A stretch of DNA of 64,000 bases from the NCBI RefSeq assembly GCF_007280415.1, contig NZ_VKKU01000001.1, positions 62,001 to 126,000 on the forward strand, written 5' to 3'. The position numbers and the translations under genes were made by a program. Below, piece after piece: positions 24,846 to 33,469 of this stretch. Source of the stretch: Sphingorhabdus contaminans. GTDB taxonomy: Bacteria; Pseudomonadota; Alphaproteobacteria; Sphingomonadales; Sphingomonadaceae. The first letter of the stretch is position 1, and each line of letters begins with the position of its first letter. The notes under the pieces are model-generated. The model did not search any database and was not told the DNA's origin. It was given only the letters and a program-made list of their open reading frames with translations.

Positions 24846-26711
24846 TTGCAAAGACTTCTGATCCAAAAGCTTCGGCTGCTGCTGGCGACTTTGTTCGTTC
24901 TCCTGATGGGCTTCGGATCGACATCCGCCCAGGCGCAAAGCTGTGCGCCTGCCACGACGCAAGGCACCGCGCCGCAAGGGTGGGAAACCTACTGCTGGCT
25001 GGATTTTTCGACCTATAATGATGCGACCGCGCGTTCGACCGCGGGGCAGAATTTCTCTTTCAATCTAAGCGACGGATCGACGCTTTCGTTCAACCTGAAA
25101 GTGACGCCGACCACCGCAACCGCGTTCAGCGCGATTGCCGCGCCTTCCTGGACGGGCGCCGCCGTGGGTAATACGGCGTTTCTGGGCATTCCGGGGCGGC
25201 CGGTGCTGTACACCGCGTCGGCGGGCAACAAATCGATTACCTTTTCCGGTATCACGATCACCCCGCCGCCTGGCGCACCTGCGGTCACGGCTTATTCCTT
25301 TGTGGCGGCTGATGCGGAATCCACCAATAATGGAGAAAATCTGCAATTCGTCACCAATGGTTCGGGGTGGCAGATATTGGACCAGGTGAACCCGATCAGC
25401 GGCAATACCTATCCCACCATCACCGGCACCGGCACCTCGACCTTTACCGAGACAGGCGTCGCGGGAACGGTTGGGGGCTATATTGTCGGGTCGAACAGTC
25501 CCACAACCGTTACCACCAATATGCAGGCGGGTGGTTTGCAGGGCGCGATGTTCGCGGTGCGTTTTGCCTCCATCCGGTTGCGCAAAACCATTACCGGTGC
25601 CCGCGTCAATGCGGCGGACCAGTTCACCTTCCGCGTGTCGGCAACATCATCGGGAACGACGCTGGCATCGGGCACGACGTCCGGCACTACAAACGGCCCC
25701 TTTCAGGCGACGCCGCTTTCGCTCGCTTCCGGTATTCCGCTGACCCTGTCGGAAGCAATGGCCGCAGGCAGCGTCAGTACGCTGGCCAAATATGAAAGCC
25801 GGCTGACCTGTACCAACAGCACGACCAGTTCGACAACACCGCTGCCCAACAATCTGCTGACCACCAATTACAATTTCGGTGCCCTGCAATTCGGGGACGC
25901 AGTTATCTGCGTGTTCAACAATGCGGCCTATCCGCATATCCAGATCAGCAAGGCGCTCGGTACCGGCGGGCGGCGGTTCAGCACCGACCAGTTTAGCGTG
26001 CGCATCAACCAGGGGTCGACTGTCGTGGCATCGGCAACGACGACAGGGACCGGCACGACGGTGACGGGCGGAAACACCGGACTGGTGCAGGTCACGCCGG
26101 GGACCGCCTACACCTTGGATGAGATCATGTCAGGCCCGGGAAGCCTTACCCAATATACGTCGACGCTTTCCTGTACCAACGCCACCAATGGCGTGACGAC
26201 GACATTCCCGACAACGGTGCCGGGGAATATCACCCCGGTTCTGGGGGATATCATCAGTTGTGTAGTCACCAACACCCGGCTTGCGGGCAACGCAACGCTG
26301 GTGGTGACAAAGACATCGACGGTGCTGTCCGACGGGGTCAGCGCGGCCAATCCCAAATCCATTCCCGGCGCGATTGTGCGCTATACGATCACGGTGCAGA
26401 ACACAGGCAATCTGGCGGTGGATGCCAACAGCATTGTCGTCGTCGACAGCTTCCCTGCAAATTTCACGCTCGACGCCTCGACACCCTTCACCTTTACCGA
26501 AGGCACAAGGCCAAGCAATCTGAACGCGTTCAACCAGGGGACGATGGTCACCTATTCCAACACCGGAAGCGCGCCCTTCACCGCGCCCCTGGGCAGCGGC
26601 TACAACGCTGCGATCCGTGCCTTCCGCTTTGCGCCAACGGGAACGATGCAGGGTGCCAACGCGTCAGGGCCATCCAGCTTTTCGATTTCGTTCGTCGGCC
26701 GCCTGAACTAG
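24846..26711 (+). CDS. Exported DUF11-type surface protein with CshA-like N-terminal domain
   Basis: 621 residues from a TTG at 24846, preferred because AGGACC lies just upstream and a compact signal peptide results (LLLATLFVLLMGFGSTSAQA); the frame is open from 24765. The N-terminal mature region (SCAPATTQGTAPQGWETYCW, then LDFSTYND) resembles the CshA-type fibril domain. Two Ig-like repeats follow (starting near IRLRKTITGARVNAADQFTF and IQISKALGTGGRRFSTDQFS), then a DUF11 domain (VTKTSTVLSDGVSAANPKSI). The VSxxNPKSIPGAxVRY segment is shared with both divergent P-domain proteins, so the three form one surface-protein family locus. Confidence 0.72.
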   Translation: MQRLLIQKLRLLLATLFVLLMGFGSTSAQAQSCAPATTQGTAPQGWETYCWLDFSTYNDATARSTAGQNFSFNLSDGSTLSFNLKVTPTTATAFSAIAAPSWTGAAVGNTAFLGIPGRPVLYTASAGNKSITFSGITITPPPGAPAVTAYSFVAADAESTNNGENLQFVTNGSGWQILDQVNPISGNTYPTITGTGTSTFTETGVAGTVGGYIVGSNSPTTVTTNMQAGGLQGAMFAVRFASIRLRKTITGARVNAADQFTFRVSATSSGTTLASGTTSGTTNGPFQATPLSLASGIPLTLSEAMAAGSVSTLAKYESRLTCTNSTTSSTTPLPNNLLTTNYNFGALQFGDAVICVFNNAAYPHIQISKALGTGGRRFSTDQFSVRINQGSTVVASATTTGTGTTVTGGNTGLVQVTPGTAYTLDEIMSGPGSLTQYTSTLSCTNATNGVTTTFPTTVPGNITPVLGDIISCVVTNTRLAGNATLVVTKTSTVLSDGVSAANPKSIPGAIVRYTITVQNTGNLAVDANSIVVVDSFPANFTLDASTPFTFTEGTRPSNLNAFNQGTMVTYSNTGSAPFTAPLGSGYNAAIRAFRFAPTGTMQGANASGPSSFSISFVGRLN

Positions 26712-26720
26712 GCCCTGACC

Positions 26721-27461
26721 CTAAATCCAGTCGCCCTGCGCCGCCATCCACACCGATAGCGCGGCGACCGCCGCTGTATCGGCGCGCAATATCCGCGGAC
26801 CAAGCGAGACCGCAACCGCCGCCGGATGCGCGCGGATGGCGCTGTTTTCTGCGTCGGTAAAGCCACCCTCCGGCCCGATCAGCAGCGCGGCTGGCCCTGA
26901 CGTGATGGCCGATCCGAACGGCGCACCGCCGCGCTCGTCACAGAAATAAAGCGTCCGGTCGGCCGGCCAGTCCCGCAGCAATGCGTCCAGTTTGGCAAGC
27001 GGCGCGATGTCGGGCAGGGCCGTCCGCTCGCACTGTTCGGCGGCTTCGATCACATGTGCGCGGAGACGATCTTCCTTGACCTTGTCGACGACGCAGCGGG
27101 TCGTCAGCACCGGCACAAAACGCGCGGCACCCAGTTCGCAGGCTTTTTCCGCGATCCAGTCGAAACGGTCTTTTTTGACCAGCGCCTGACACAGCCAGAT
27201 GTCGGGCACAGGCTCCCGCTCACGCAACCTTTGTGCCACCTGCAAAGTCAGGTCGCGCTTTCCGGCGCTTGCCACATGGGCCAGATATTCGCCGGTCCGG
27301 TCATCAAACAGGACAACAGGTGCCCCGACTTTCAGCCGCATCACCCCGATCAGATAATGGGCGGCACCCCCTGAAACGGCGACATCCTGTCCTTCGGCCA
27401 GTGTCTGTTCGACAAACAGGCGGGGTGTGGATTTCGGGGGCCAGGCGGGGGTTGCGGGCAT
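26721..27461 (-). CDS. rsmE: 16S rRNA (uracil-1498-N3)-methyltransferase
   Basis: 246 residues: an N-terminal PUA-like part (AAHYLIGVMRLKVGAPVVLF) and a SPOUT knot domain. Marks: KKDRFDWIAEKACELGAARF, ERTALPDI, the SAM-binding knot LLIGPEGGFTDAE and SLGPRILRADTAAVAAL. It methylates U1498 in the ribosomal small subunit. Convergent with the DUF11 protein gene with a 9-bp gap, divergent from ubiA. Confidence 0.93.
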   Translation of the reverse strand: MPATPAWPPKSTPRLFVEQTLAEGQDVAVSGGAAHYLIGVMRLKVGAPVVLFDDRTGEYLAHVASAGKRDLTLQVAQRLREREPVPDIWLCQALVKKDRFDWIAEKACELGAARFVPVLTTRCVVDKVKEDRLRAHVIEAAEQCERTALPDIAPLAKLDALLRDWPADRTLYFCDERGGAPFGSAITSGPAALLIGPEGGFTDAENSAIRAHPAAVAVSLGPRILRADTAAVAALSVWMAAQGDWI

Positions 27462-27554
27462 GACGGTTCCCTAACGCCAAACGAAGCGGGCGTCATCCTG
27501 CTTTTGCTTCAAGTTCGGCGTGACGGCGGGCGGATTTTTGTGCAGAGCATTGCC

Positions 27555-28466
27555 ATGGCGATTCAAACGGTTCCGGACAGTGAATATAGCGGGGTGATGG
27601 GCCTGTTGCCTCCGAAGCTTCGCGCCTTTGCCCTGCTGGCCCGTTTTGATCGGCCGATTGGCTGGTGGCTGCTCTATTGGCCCTGCATCTATGGACTGGC
27701 ATTGTCGGGCGGATTGATTGCGCAATGGGATCTGGCGCTGTGGATGCTGCTGGGTGCCATAACCATGCGCGGCGCAGGATGCGTGTATAACGATATCGTC
27801 GACCGCGACCTCGATGCGCAGGTGGCGCGCACCGCGCTCCGGCCCTTGCCCAGCGGACTTGTCACTGTGAAGGCCGCATGGGCGTGGCTGGTGGCCCTGT
27901 GCCTTGTCGGTCTCGCCGTGCTCATGCAACTGCGGTGGGAGGCGCAGCTGGTGGCGCTGGCCAGCCTTGCACTTGTTGCGGCCTATCCCTTCATGAAGCG
28001 GATCACCTGGTGGCCGCAGGTCTGGCTGGGGATGGTGTTCAGTTGGGGCGCACCTGTCGGCTGGGTCGCGATTACGGGGCAAATCGACGCGGCGATGCTG
28101 TGGCTTTATGCCGGGACCATATTCTGGGTCATTGGCTATGACACGATCTATGCCATGCAGGACCGCGAAGACGATGCGCTGGTGGGTATCAAGTCGAGCG
28201 CCCTGCGTCTCGGCGGTCATATCCGGAGCGGCGTGGCGCTGTTCTATGCGCTGGCGCTCGGTGGCTGGGGCATGGCGATCTGGAGCATCCGGCCCGAAAA
28301 ACAGGCGCTGGTCGCGCTGGTGCCTGTTGCTATTCACTTGATGCTGCAGCTTTTCTCGCTCAAACGGGACGGCAGCAATGCGCTCGGCCATTTCCGGTCC
28401 AACCGGGTGGCCGGGCTGCTGGCGGCCCTGGCTTTTCTGGTCGTGGGCGCAGCAGGCACAGTTTAG
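27555..28466 (+). CDS. ubiA: 4-hydroxybenzoate polyprenyltransferase
   Basis: 303 residues from the ATG at 27555. Integral membrane prenyltransferase joining the polyprenyl tail to 4-hydroxybenzoate in ubiquinone synthesis. Two Asp-rich motifs are present: NDIVDRDLDAQV and YAMQDREDDALVG, with the opening RFDRPIGWWLLYWPC and TALRPLPSG. About eight helices. Followed 9 bp later by an aldo/keto reductase. Confidence 0.93.
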   Translation: MAIQTVPDSEYSGVMGLLPPKLRAFALLARFDRPIGWWLLYWPCIYGLALSGGLIAQWDLALWMLLGAITMRGAGCVYNDIVDRDLDAQVARTALRPLPSGLVTVKAAWAWLVALCLVGLAVLMQLRWEAQLVALASLALVAAYPFMKRITWWPQVWLGMVFSWGAPVGWVAITGQIDAAMLWLYAGTIFWVIGYDTIYAMQDREDDALVGIKSSALRLGGHIRSGVALFYALALGGWGMAIWSIRPEKQALVALVPVAIHLMLQLFSLKRDGSNALGHFRSNRVAGLLAALAFLVVGAAGTV

Positions 28467-28475
28467 GAGAGAGTT

Positions 28476-29495
28476 ATGGAGCATCGCCGTCTTGGGAAAA
28501 GCGCCGTTGTTGTGTCCGACATCTGCATGGGGACGATGACCTTCGGTTCGCAAACCGAAGAGGCAGAGGCGCATCGCATATTGGACAGATGTCTTGATGC
28601 CGGCATCAACTTTTTCGACACGGCGGAAGGCTATCCCGTACCCCCCGACACCAAATGGGTCGGCCGGACCGAAGAAATTGTCGGACGGTGGCTGAAGGGC
28701 AAGAACCGCGACGCGATCATCTTGGCGACGAAGGTTTCGGGCCCAAGCCATCTGTGGTTCAAATCGCCCAAGCGTGGCGGCATGACGGCGCTCGACCGGC
28801 ATAATATCACCGTCGCGATCGAAGACAGCCTGCGCCGGTTGCAGACCGACTATATCGACCTCTACCAAACCCATTGGCCCGACCATGACACCGCCTATGA
28901 CGAGACAATGGAAACGCTGGACGAGCTGGTCCGCGCCGGAAAGGTGCGTGTGCTGGGTTGCTCGAACGAGACCAGCTACGGCCTTATGAAATCGCTTGCG
29001 ACATCGGAACGGCTGGGCACGGCGCGTTACCATACGATCCAGAATAACTATTCGATCAACAACCGCCGGTTCGAGGATGAACTGAAACAGGTCTGCCGTC
29101 AGGAAGGCGTGTCGCTTTTGCCCTATTCGCCGCTGGCCGGTGGCGTGCTGTCGGGCAAATATCTTGGTGACCAGCGTCCCGAAGGCGCACGGTTTTCGCG
29201 TTATCTGCAAATGGAAGGCGCGCGCCAGTTCGACATGGCGCAACGCTTTGCCGGTCCCCGTGCACTGGAATCGACCGCGCGGATCGTGGCCATTGCACAG
29301 GAAGCGGGCATGTCCCCCGTCACGCTTGCCACCGCCTGGTCCAAACAGAATGACTTTGTCGCCTCGACCATTGTCGGGGTCAGCCGCGAAGACCAGCTGG
29401 ACGAGATTTTTGCGGCAATCGACCTGAAGCTCAGCAAGGAAGTGATGACGGCGGTGCACAAGGTAACGAAGGAAATCTTGTACCCTATGGGGTAG
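28476..29495 (+). CDS. Aldo/keto reductase
   Basis: 339 residues, TIM barrel, GAGAG ribosome-binding site before ATG. Catalytic residues: Asp in NFFDTAEGYP, the Tyr a few residues on (AEGYPVP), Lys in ILATKVSGPS and His in LYQTHWPDHD. The NFFDTAEGYPVPP and ERNRxIL-type segments, and the NQxxYSxxNRRFEDEL-like NNYSINNRRF, fit the Tas/YajO-like AKR group. NADPH-dependent oxidoreductase of unknown carbonyl substrate. Confidence 0.9.
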   Translation: MEHRRLGKSAVVVSDICMGTMTFGSQTEEAEAHRILDRCLDAGINFFDTAEGYPVPPDTKWVGRTEEIVGRWLKGKNRDAIILATKVSGPSHLWFKSPKRGGMTALDRHNITVAIEDSLRRLQTDYIDLYQTHWPDHDTAYDETMETLDELVRAGKVRVLGCSNETSYGLMKSLATSERLGTARYHTIQNNYSINNRRFEDELKQVCRQEGVSLLPYSPLAGGVLSGKYLGDQRPEGARFSRYLQMEGARQFDMAQRFAGPRALESTARIVAIAQEAGMSPVTLATAWSKQNDFVASTIVGVSREDQLDEIFAAIDLKLSKEVMTAVHKVTKEILYPMG

Positions 29496-29525
29496 TGGTT
29501 GGGGCGAGAACTCCAAGCCCGCATC

Positions 29526-29604
29526 CGTCACCCTGAACTCGTTTCAGGGTCTTAGTTTTCAACGTTGCGGTATTAAGACCCTGAAACAAGTTCAGGGTGA
29601 CGGG
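29526..29604. repeat. Intergenic palindromic repeat
   Basis: Two inverted arms, GTCACCCTGAACTCGTTTCA...GGGTCTTA and TAAGACCCTGAAAC...AGGGTGAC, flank a ~20-base spacer. I recognise this kind of CACCCTGAAC repeat as frequent between genes in sphingomonads. It lies between convergent genes and may act as a terminator for both. Confidence 0.75.
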
Positions 29605-29676
29605 GTGGATGATGGGGTGACGGTGTGTATTATTTCGATGGCACCTACGGCTTCACACCCAGCTTCGTCTGCTCGC

Positions 29677-31143
29677 TCAGTCCGTCGCAATCTCCGACCG
29701 GCCATAGCCCAGGGCTTCGGCGAGGGCCTGCAAACGGCGCTGGACCGAGTTGGAACGCAGCCGCGTTGCCTGACCGCTGAGCCGCAGGCGCAAGATGGCG
29801 TCATCGCCTTCGATCCTGCTGTCGGACAAGGCGCGTCCGGTGCCACCGTCCAGCCGCTGCGCCAGACGGATGGCAAGGCCCCAGATCACGGCCTGCGCCA
29901 GCGCCCCCGGCTTGGCGAGATTGGCCAGCATTTCGGGCAGCGTCCGTTTGCCCGCATGCACAGTCCACAGGGCGGCGGCGATGATGGCACGGTCGCTGGC
30001 GACCACACCGGGCCAGTTTCCGTCGAGCGCCAGATCAAGCGCATGATCGGCGCGATATTCGGGGTTCACATTCCAGACGCTGTCCGACAACAGACAGGCG
30101 GCGCGGCACAGACGCGCATCACCGTCGCTCTGGCCTGCAAATACCGGCGCAATCCAGTCCGCCAGCGCATCGCCATGAAAGGGAAAGCGGGCGAGGCGCT
30201 CGCCTTCAAAGCGGGTTGCGGCGATCAGGGGGTCTTCGCGGCGCTCGGCATCCGACAACTGATCGAACAGCAAACCTTCGCGCAGGCCATAGACGCTGGT
30301 GACCAGCTCGCGCGGCTCCAGAAGGCGGACGACCGCCGCCAGCAGGGCTGTTGCACCGGGCAAGGCCGCCATACGGGCGGATGCAATGACCTTGGTCTGC
30401 ATCAGGGCGGCTTCGTTGTTGATTAACGGCATCAGCCGCGTCGGCGCATCGGGCGGTATCTGGTAATTGGACAGGATGGTCAGCGGATAACCGGCTTCAT
30501 GCATATGCAGCCGCGCAAAGGACCGCCACGACCCGCCGATCATGTAAAAGGGCAGGTTGGGTTCATAGGGAAAGCCGTCTTCACCCTTCAGGGCATTGAT
30601 TTCCTGCCGCAGCATCTGCGTGATTTGCTTGGTCGTTTTGCCTTTGAGGGCATCCTGCCGCAATGTGCCGAGTGGAAGCGAAACCCGTTCGTGCAATTTG
30701 CCGTCCGCAATACGGATCAGTTCCAGACTGCCGCCGCCCAGATCGCCAACATAGCCATTGGCGTGGGGATTGTCGCTGATGACACCAAGGCCCGCGGCTG
30801 TCGCTTCGGTTTCGCCGTCCAGCACTTCGACACGGATACCCAAGGCGGCCGCACCTTCAACCAGCTTCTGTCCGTTCCTGGCTTCGCGTGTGGCCGCCGT
30901 GGCGACAACGCGCAGCGTATCTACTTTCATGCCCCGGGCCAGCGTTTCAAACCGGCCAAGCGCGGCCAGCGCCTTTTTCATGGTCGCGTCGCTGATAACC
31001 CCGTCACCCGCCAGACAGGCGCCGAGAGCGACACGGCTTTTTTCATTGTAAATCGGCATCGGCGCACGCGGCAGGCCGTCATAGACGACCAGACGGATCG
31101 TGTTGGAGCCGATATCGATGACGGCCTTGCGGGTTGATCTCAT
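29677..31143 (-). CDS. ppx: Exopolyphosphatase / guanosine pentaphosphate phosphatase family
   Basis: 488 residues. ASKHA-fold domain with the phosphate loops VIDIGSNTIRLVVYD (near residue 10) and YVGDLGGGSLELIRI, then a C-terminal HD-like helical domain (from about residue 320). It degrades polyphosphate end groups and/or pppGpp. ATG overlaps the ppk stop by four bases (31140-31143), so polyphosphate synthesis and breakdown genes are translationally coupled. The gene symbol is assigned on this context; GppA activity cannot be excluded. Confidence 0.9.
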   Translation of the reverse strand: MRSTRKAVIDIGSNTIRLVVYDGLPRAPMPIYNEKSRVALGACLAGDGVISDATMKKALAALGRFETLARGMKVDTLRVVATAATREARNGQKLVEGAAALGIRVEVLDGETEATAAGLGVISDNPHANGYVGDLGGGSLELIRIADGKLHERVSLPLGTLRQDALKGKTTKQITQMLRQEINALKGEDGFPYEPNLPFYMIGGSWRSFARLHMHEAGYPLTILSNYQIPPDAPTRLMPLINNEAALMQTKVIASARMAALPGATALLAAVVRLLEPRELVTSVYGLREGLLFDQLSDAERREDPLIAATRFEGERLARFPFHGDALADWIAPVFAGQSDGDARLCRAACLLSDSVWNVNPEYRADHALDLALDGNWPGVVASDRAIIAAALWTVHAGKRTLPEMLANLAKPGALAQAVIWGLAIRLAQRLDGGTGRALSDSRIEGDDAILRLRLSGQATRLRSNSVQRRLQALAEALGYGRSEIATD

Positions 31144-33296
31144 CTCCGCCGGACGAGGCTGAGCGTCGGCACTTTCTTATCATCGGCCAAAGCGCCGCCC
31201 CGGCCGGACAAGGACGCATTGGTCATGAAATAATGGTGCAGATTGAATGGCATATCGCCAGCCTTTAACCTTTCATAACGGCCATCGGACCGCAGCATCC
31301 AGCTTTGCTGATTGTCGAGAAGGTTTGCAACCATTACCTGATCCAGAATCTGGTCATGGACCGTCGGGTTCTCGATCGGCAGCATATATTCGACGCGCCG
31401 GTCAAAGTTGCGCGACATCCAGTCCGCCGACGAGATGAAGACTTTCGCCTTGCTATTGGGCAGATCCGCGCCGTTGCCCATGGCCCAGATGCGGCTATGT
31501 TCCAGAAAACGTCCGACCACCGATTTGACGCGGATGCGCGAAGACATGCCCTTCACGCCCGGCCGCAGACAACATATGCCGCGCACCACCAGATCGATTT
31601 CGACCCCGGCCTCGCTCGCCTCGTAAAGCTTGTCGATGACCTCTTTGTCGACCAGCGAATTCAGCTTTGCCCAGACCGCGCCGGGTTTTCCTGCCTGCAC
31701 ATTGGCGATTTCCTGATCGATCAGCGCCATCACCTTTTCACGCAGGCCCAGCGGGCTCATCGTCAGCAGTTGCAGATTGCTGGGCGGTATATAGCCGGTG
31801 ATATAGTTGAAGATCTGTCCCGCATCATGCCCGACGCGCGGATCGGCGGTGAAGAAGCTGATGTCGGTGTAGATCTTGGCGGTAATCGGGTGGTAATTGC
31901 CGGTGCCCAGATGGCAATAGGTGCGAAAACCATCGGCCTCGCGGCGGACGACCAGCGAAATCTTGGCATGAGTCTTCATGTCGACAAAGCCGTAGACGAC
32001 CTGCACGCCGCTATTTTCCAGTTGCGATGCCCAGTGGAGATTCTGTTCCTCGTCGAAACGGGCCTTCAGCTCCACGATCGCGGTAACAGACTTACCCGCT
32101 TCGGCCGCTTCGCACAGCGCGCGGATCACTGCCGATTGCTTGCCCGCGCGGTAAAGCGTCTGCTTGATCGCCACGACATCCGGGTCCCGCGCTGCCTGCT
32201 GCAGAAAGGCGAGCACCACGTCGAAGCTTTCATAAGGGTGGTGGATGACGATGTCTTTTTGGCGAATGGCGGCAAAGCAGTCGCCATCATGTTCCAAAAT
32301 GCGTTCGGGAAAACGCGGCGAATAGGGCGGGAATTTGAGCGACGGGCGGTCTTCTTCGACCAGTTGCGCCAGATCGCCGATCCCGAGAAAGCCGACCGTT
32401 TCCGCAACCAGTGACGACCCTGCGCCCAGTTCGTTGCGGATCAGGGTCGACAGTTCGGCGGGCAGGCCCTTTTCCAGTTTCAGCCGGATGATCTTGCCCC
32501 GCCGCCGCCGTTTGATGGCGCTGCGGAAATAACGGACGAGGTCTTCGGCCTCTTCCTCCACCTCGATATCGCTGTCGCGGATGATGCGGAAGGCACCGGC
32601 GGCGATCAGGATATAGTCCGGGAACATCTGCCCCACGAAATGGCGGATCAAATCTTCGATGGTGACAAAGCGGGTTCCGGCACCCGGCAGACGCACAAAG
32701 CGGCGCAGCGAGGACGGGATCATCACCAGTTGCCGTACGACTTCGCCATCATCCTTACGGCGCATATCGAAGATCAGGCTGATGCCCTGGTTGGGAATGA
32801 AGGGGAAGGGATGGGCAGGGTCCAGCGCCTGCGGTGTCAGCACAGGTAATATCTGTTCGCGGAAATAACGTTCGACTTCGGCGGCATGGGTTTTGCCAAT
32901 GGCGGCAGGTTCCACGACCTTGATGCCTTCGGTGGCCAGTTCCTTGAGCAGTTTCTTCCAAAGCTTTTGCTGCTCCGCCATCAAGGCGTCGGCAGCGGCG
33001 ACCGTGGCCGCCAACTGTTCGGAGGGCGTCCGGCCGTCAATGGACAGCTCTTCAATCTTGCGGGCCTGTTGCCCGCGCAGGCCGGCCACGCGTACCATGA
33101 AAAATTCGTCGAGGTTCGTGCCCGAGATCGACAGGAACCGCAGGCGTTCCAGCAGCGGGTGGGCGGGATTGGCGGCTTCTTCGAGGACGCGCTGGTTGAA
33201 TTTCAGCCAGGACAGTTCGCGGTTGAAATAGCGGCTGGCGGCCAGGTTTTTCTCGTTTTCCAAACTGTTTAGACCGGGCGCGGGCTTCACGAACAT
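31140..33296 (-). CDS. ppk1: Polyphosphate kinase 1
   Basis: 718 residues from the ATG at 33296 with AAGGA upstream (a GTG at 33329 is open but lacks one). N-terminal domain RYFNRELSWLKFNQRVLEEA, head domain, then two PLD-like catalytic domains. The phospho-histidine region is TYCHLGTGNYHPITAKIYTD; RIREHSRI has the form RIRVKSVVGRFLEHSRIW with the second catalytic His. It makes polyphosphate from ATP. Operon with ppx; divergent from a phytate-type receptor and phytase. Confidence 0.95.
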   Translation of the reverse strand: MFVKPAPGLNSLENEKNLAASRYFNRELSWLKFNQRVLEEAANPAHPLLERLRFLSISGTNLDEFFMVRVAGLRGQQARKIEELSIDGRTPSEQLAATVAAADALMAEQQKLWKKLLKELATEGIKVVEPAAIGKTHAAEVERYFREQILPVLTPQALDPAHPFPFIPNQGISLIFDMRRKDDGEVVRQLVMIPSSLRRFVRLPGAGTRFVTIEDLIRHFVGQMFPDYILIAAGAFRIIRDSDIEVEEEAEDLVRYFRSAIKRRRRGKIIRLKLEKGLPAELSTLIRNELGAGSSLVAETVGFLGIGDLAQLVEEDRPSLKFPPYSPRFPERILEHDGDCFAAIRQKDIVIHHPYESFDVVLAFLQQAARDPDVVAIKQTLYRAGKQSAVIRALCEAAEAGKSVTAIVELKARFDEEQNLHWASQLENSGVQVVYGFVDMKTHAKISLVVRREADGFRTYCHLGTGNYHPITAKIYTDISFFTADPRVGHDAGQIFNYITGYIPPSNLQLLTMSPLGLREKVMALIDQEIANVQAGKPGAVWAKLNSLVDKEVIDKLYEASEAGVEIDLVVRGICCLRPGVKGMSSRIRVKSVVGRFLEHSRIWAMGNGADLPNSKAKVFISSADWMSRNFDRRVEYMLPIENPTVHDQILDQVMVANLLDNQQSWMLRSDGRYERLKAGDMPFNLHHYFMTNASLSGRGGALADDKKVPTLSLVRRR

Positions 33297-33469
33297 TGTC
33301 CTTTTCGATGGTTCTGTGCGCGGTGGCACGGAAACATTACGCTTTTACGGCAGTCGCATGCAAAAAATGTAATATTTCAGACGTTATTTTGTAATCGTAC
33401 ATAAGCGAGCGAGTCACAAGCCCTGCCTAATGCGCCCGAAACCATGTTGGTTAGCCAGGGGCAAGGTAC

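Noticed and set aside
27471-29531. 686-codon open frame on the minus strand
   Set aside because: Antisense to ubiA and the aldo/keto reductase, both well supported; the product is Arg/His/Gln-rich with no domain.
31305-32414. 369-codon open frame on the plus strand
   Set aside because: Antisense to ppk1 and without any recognisable motif.
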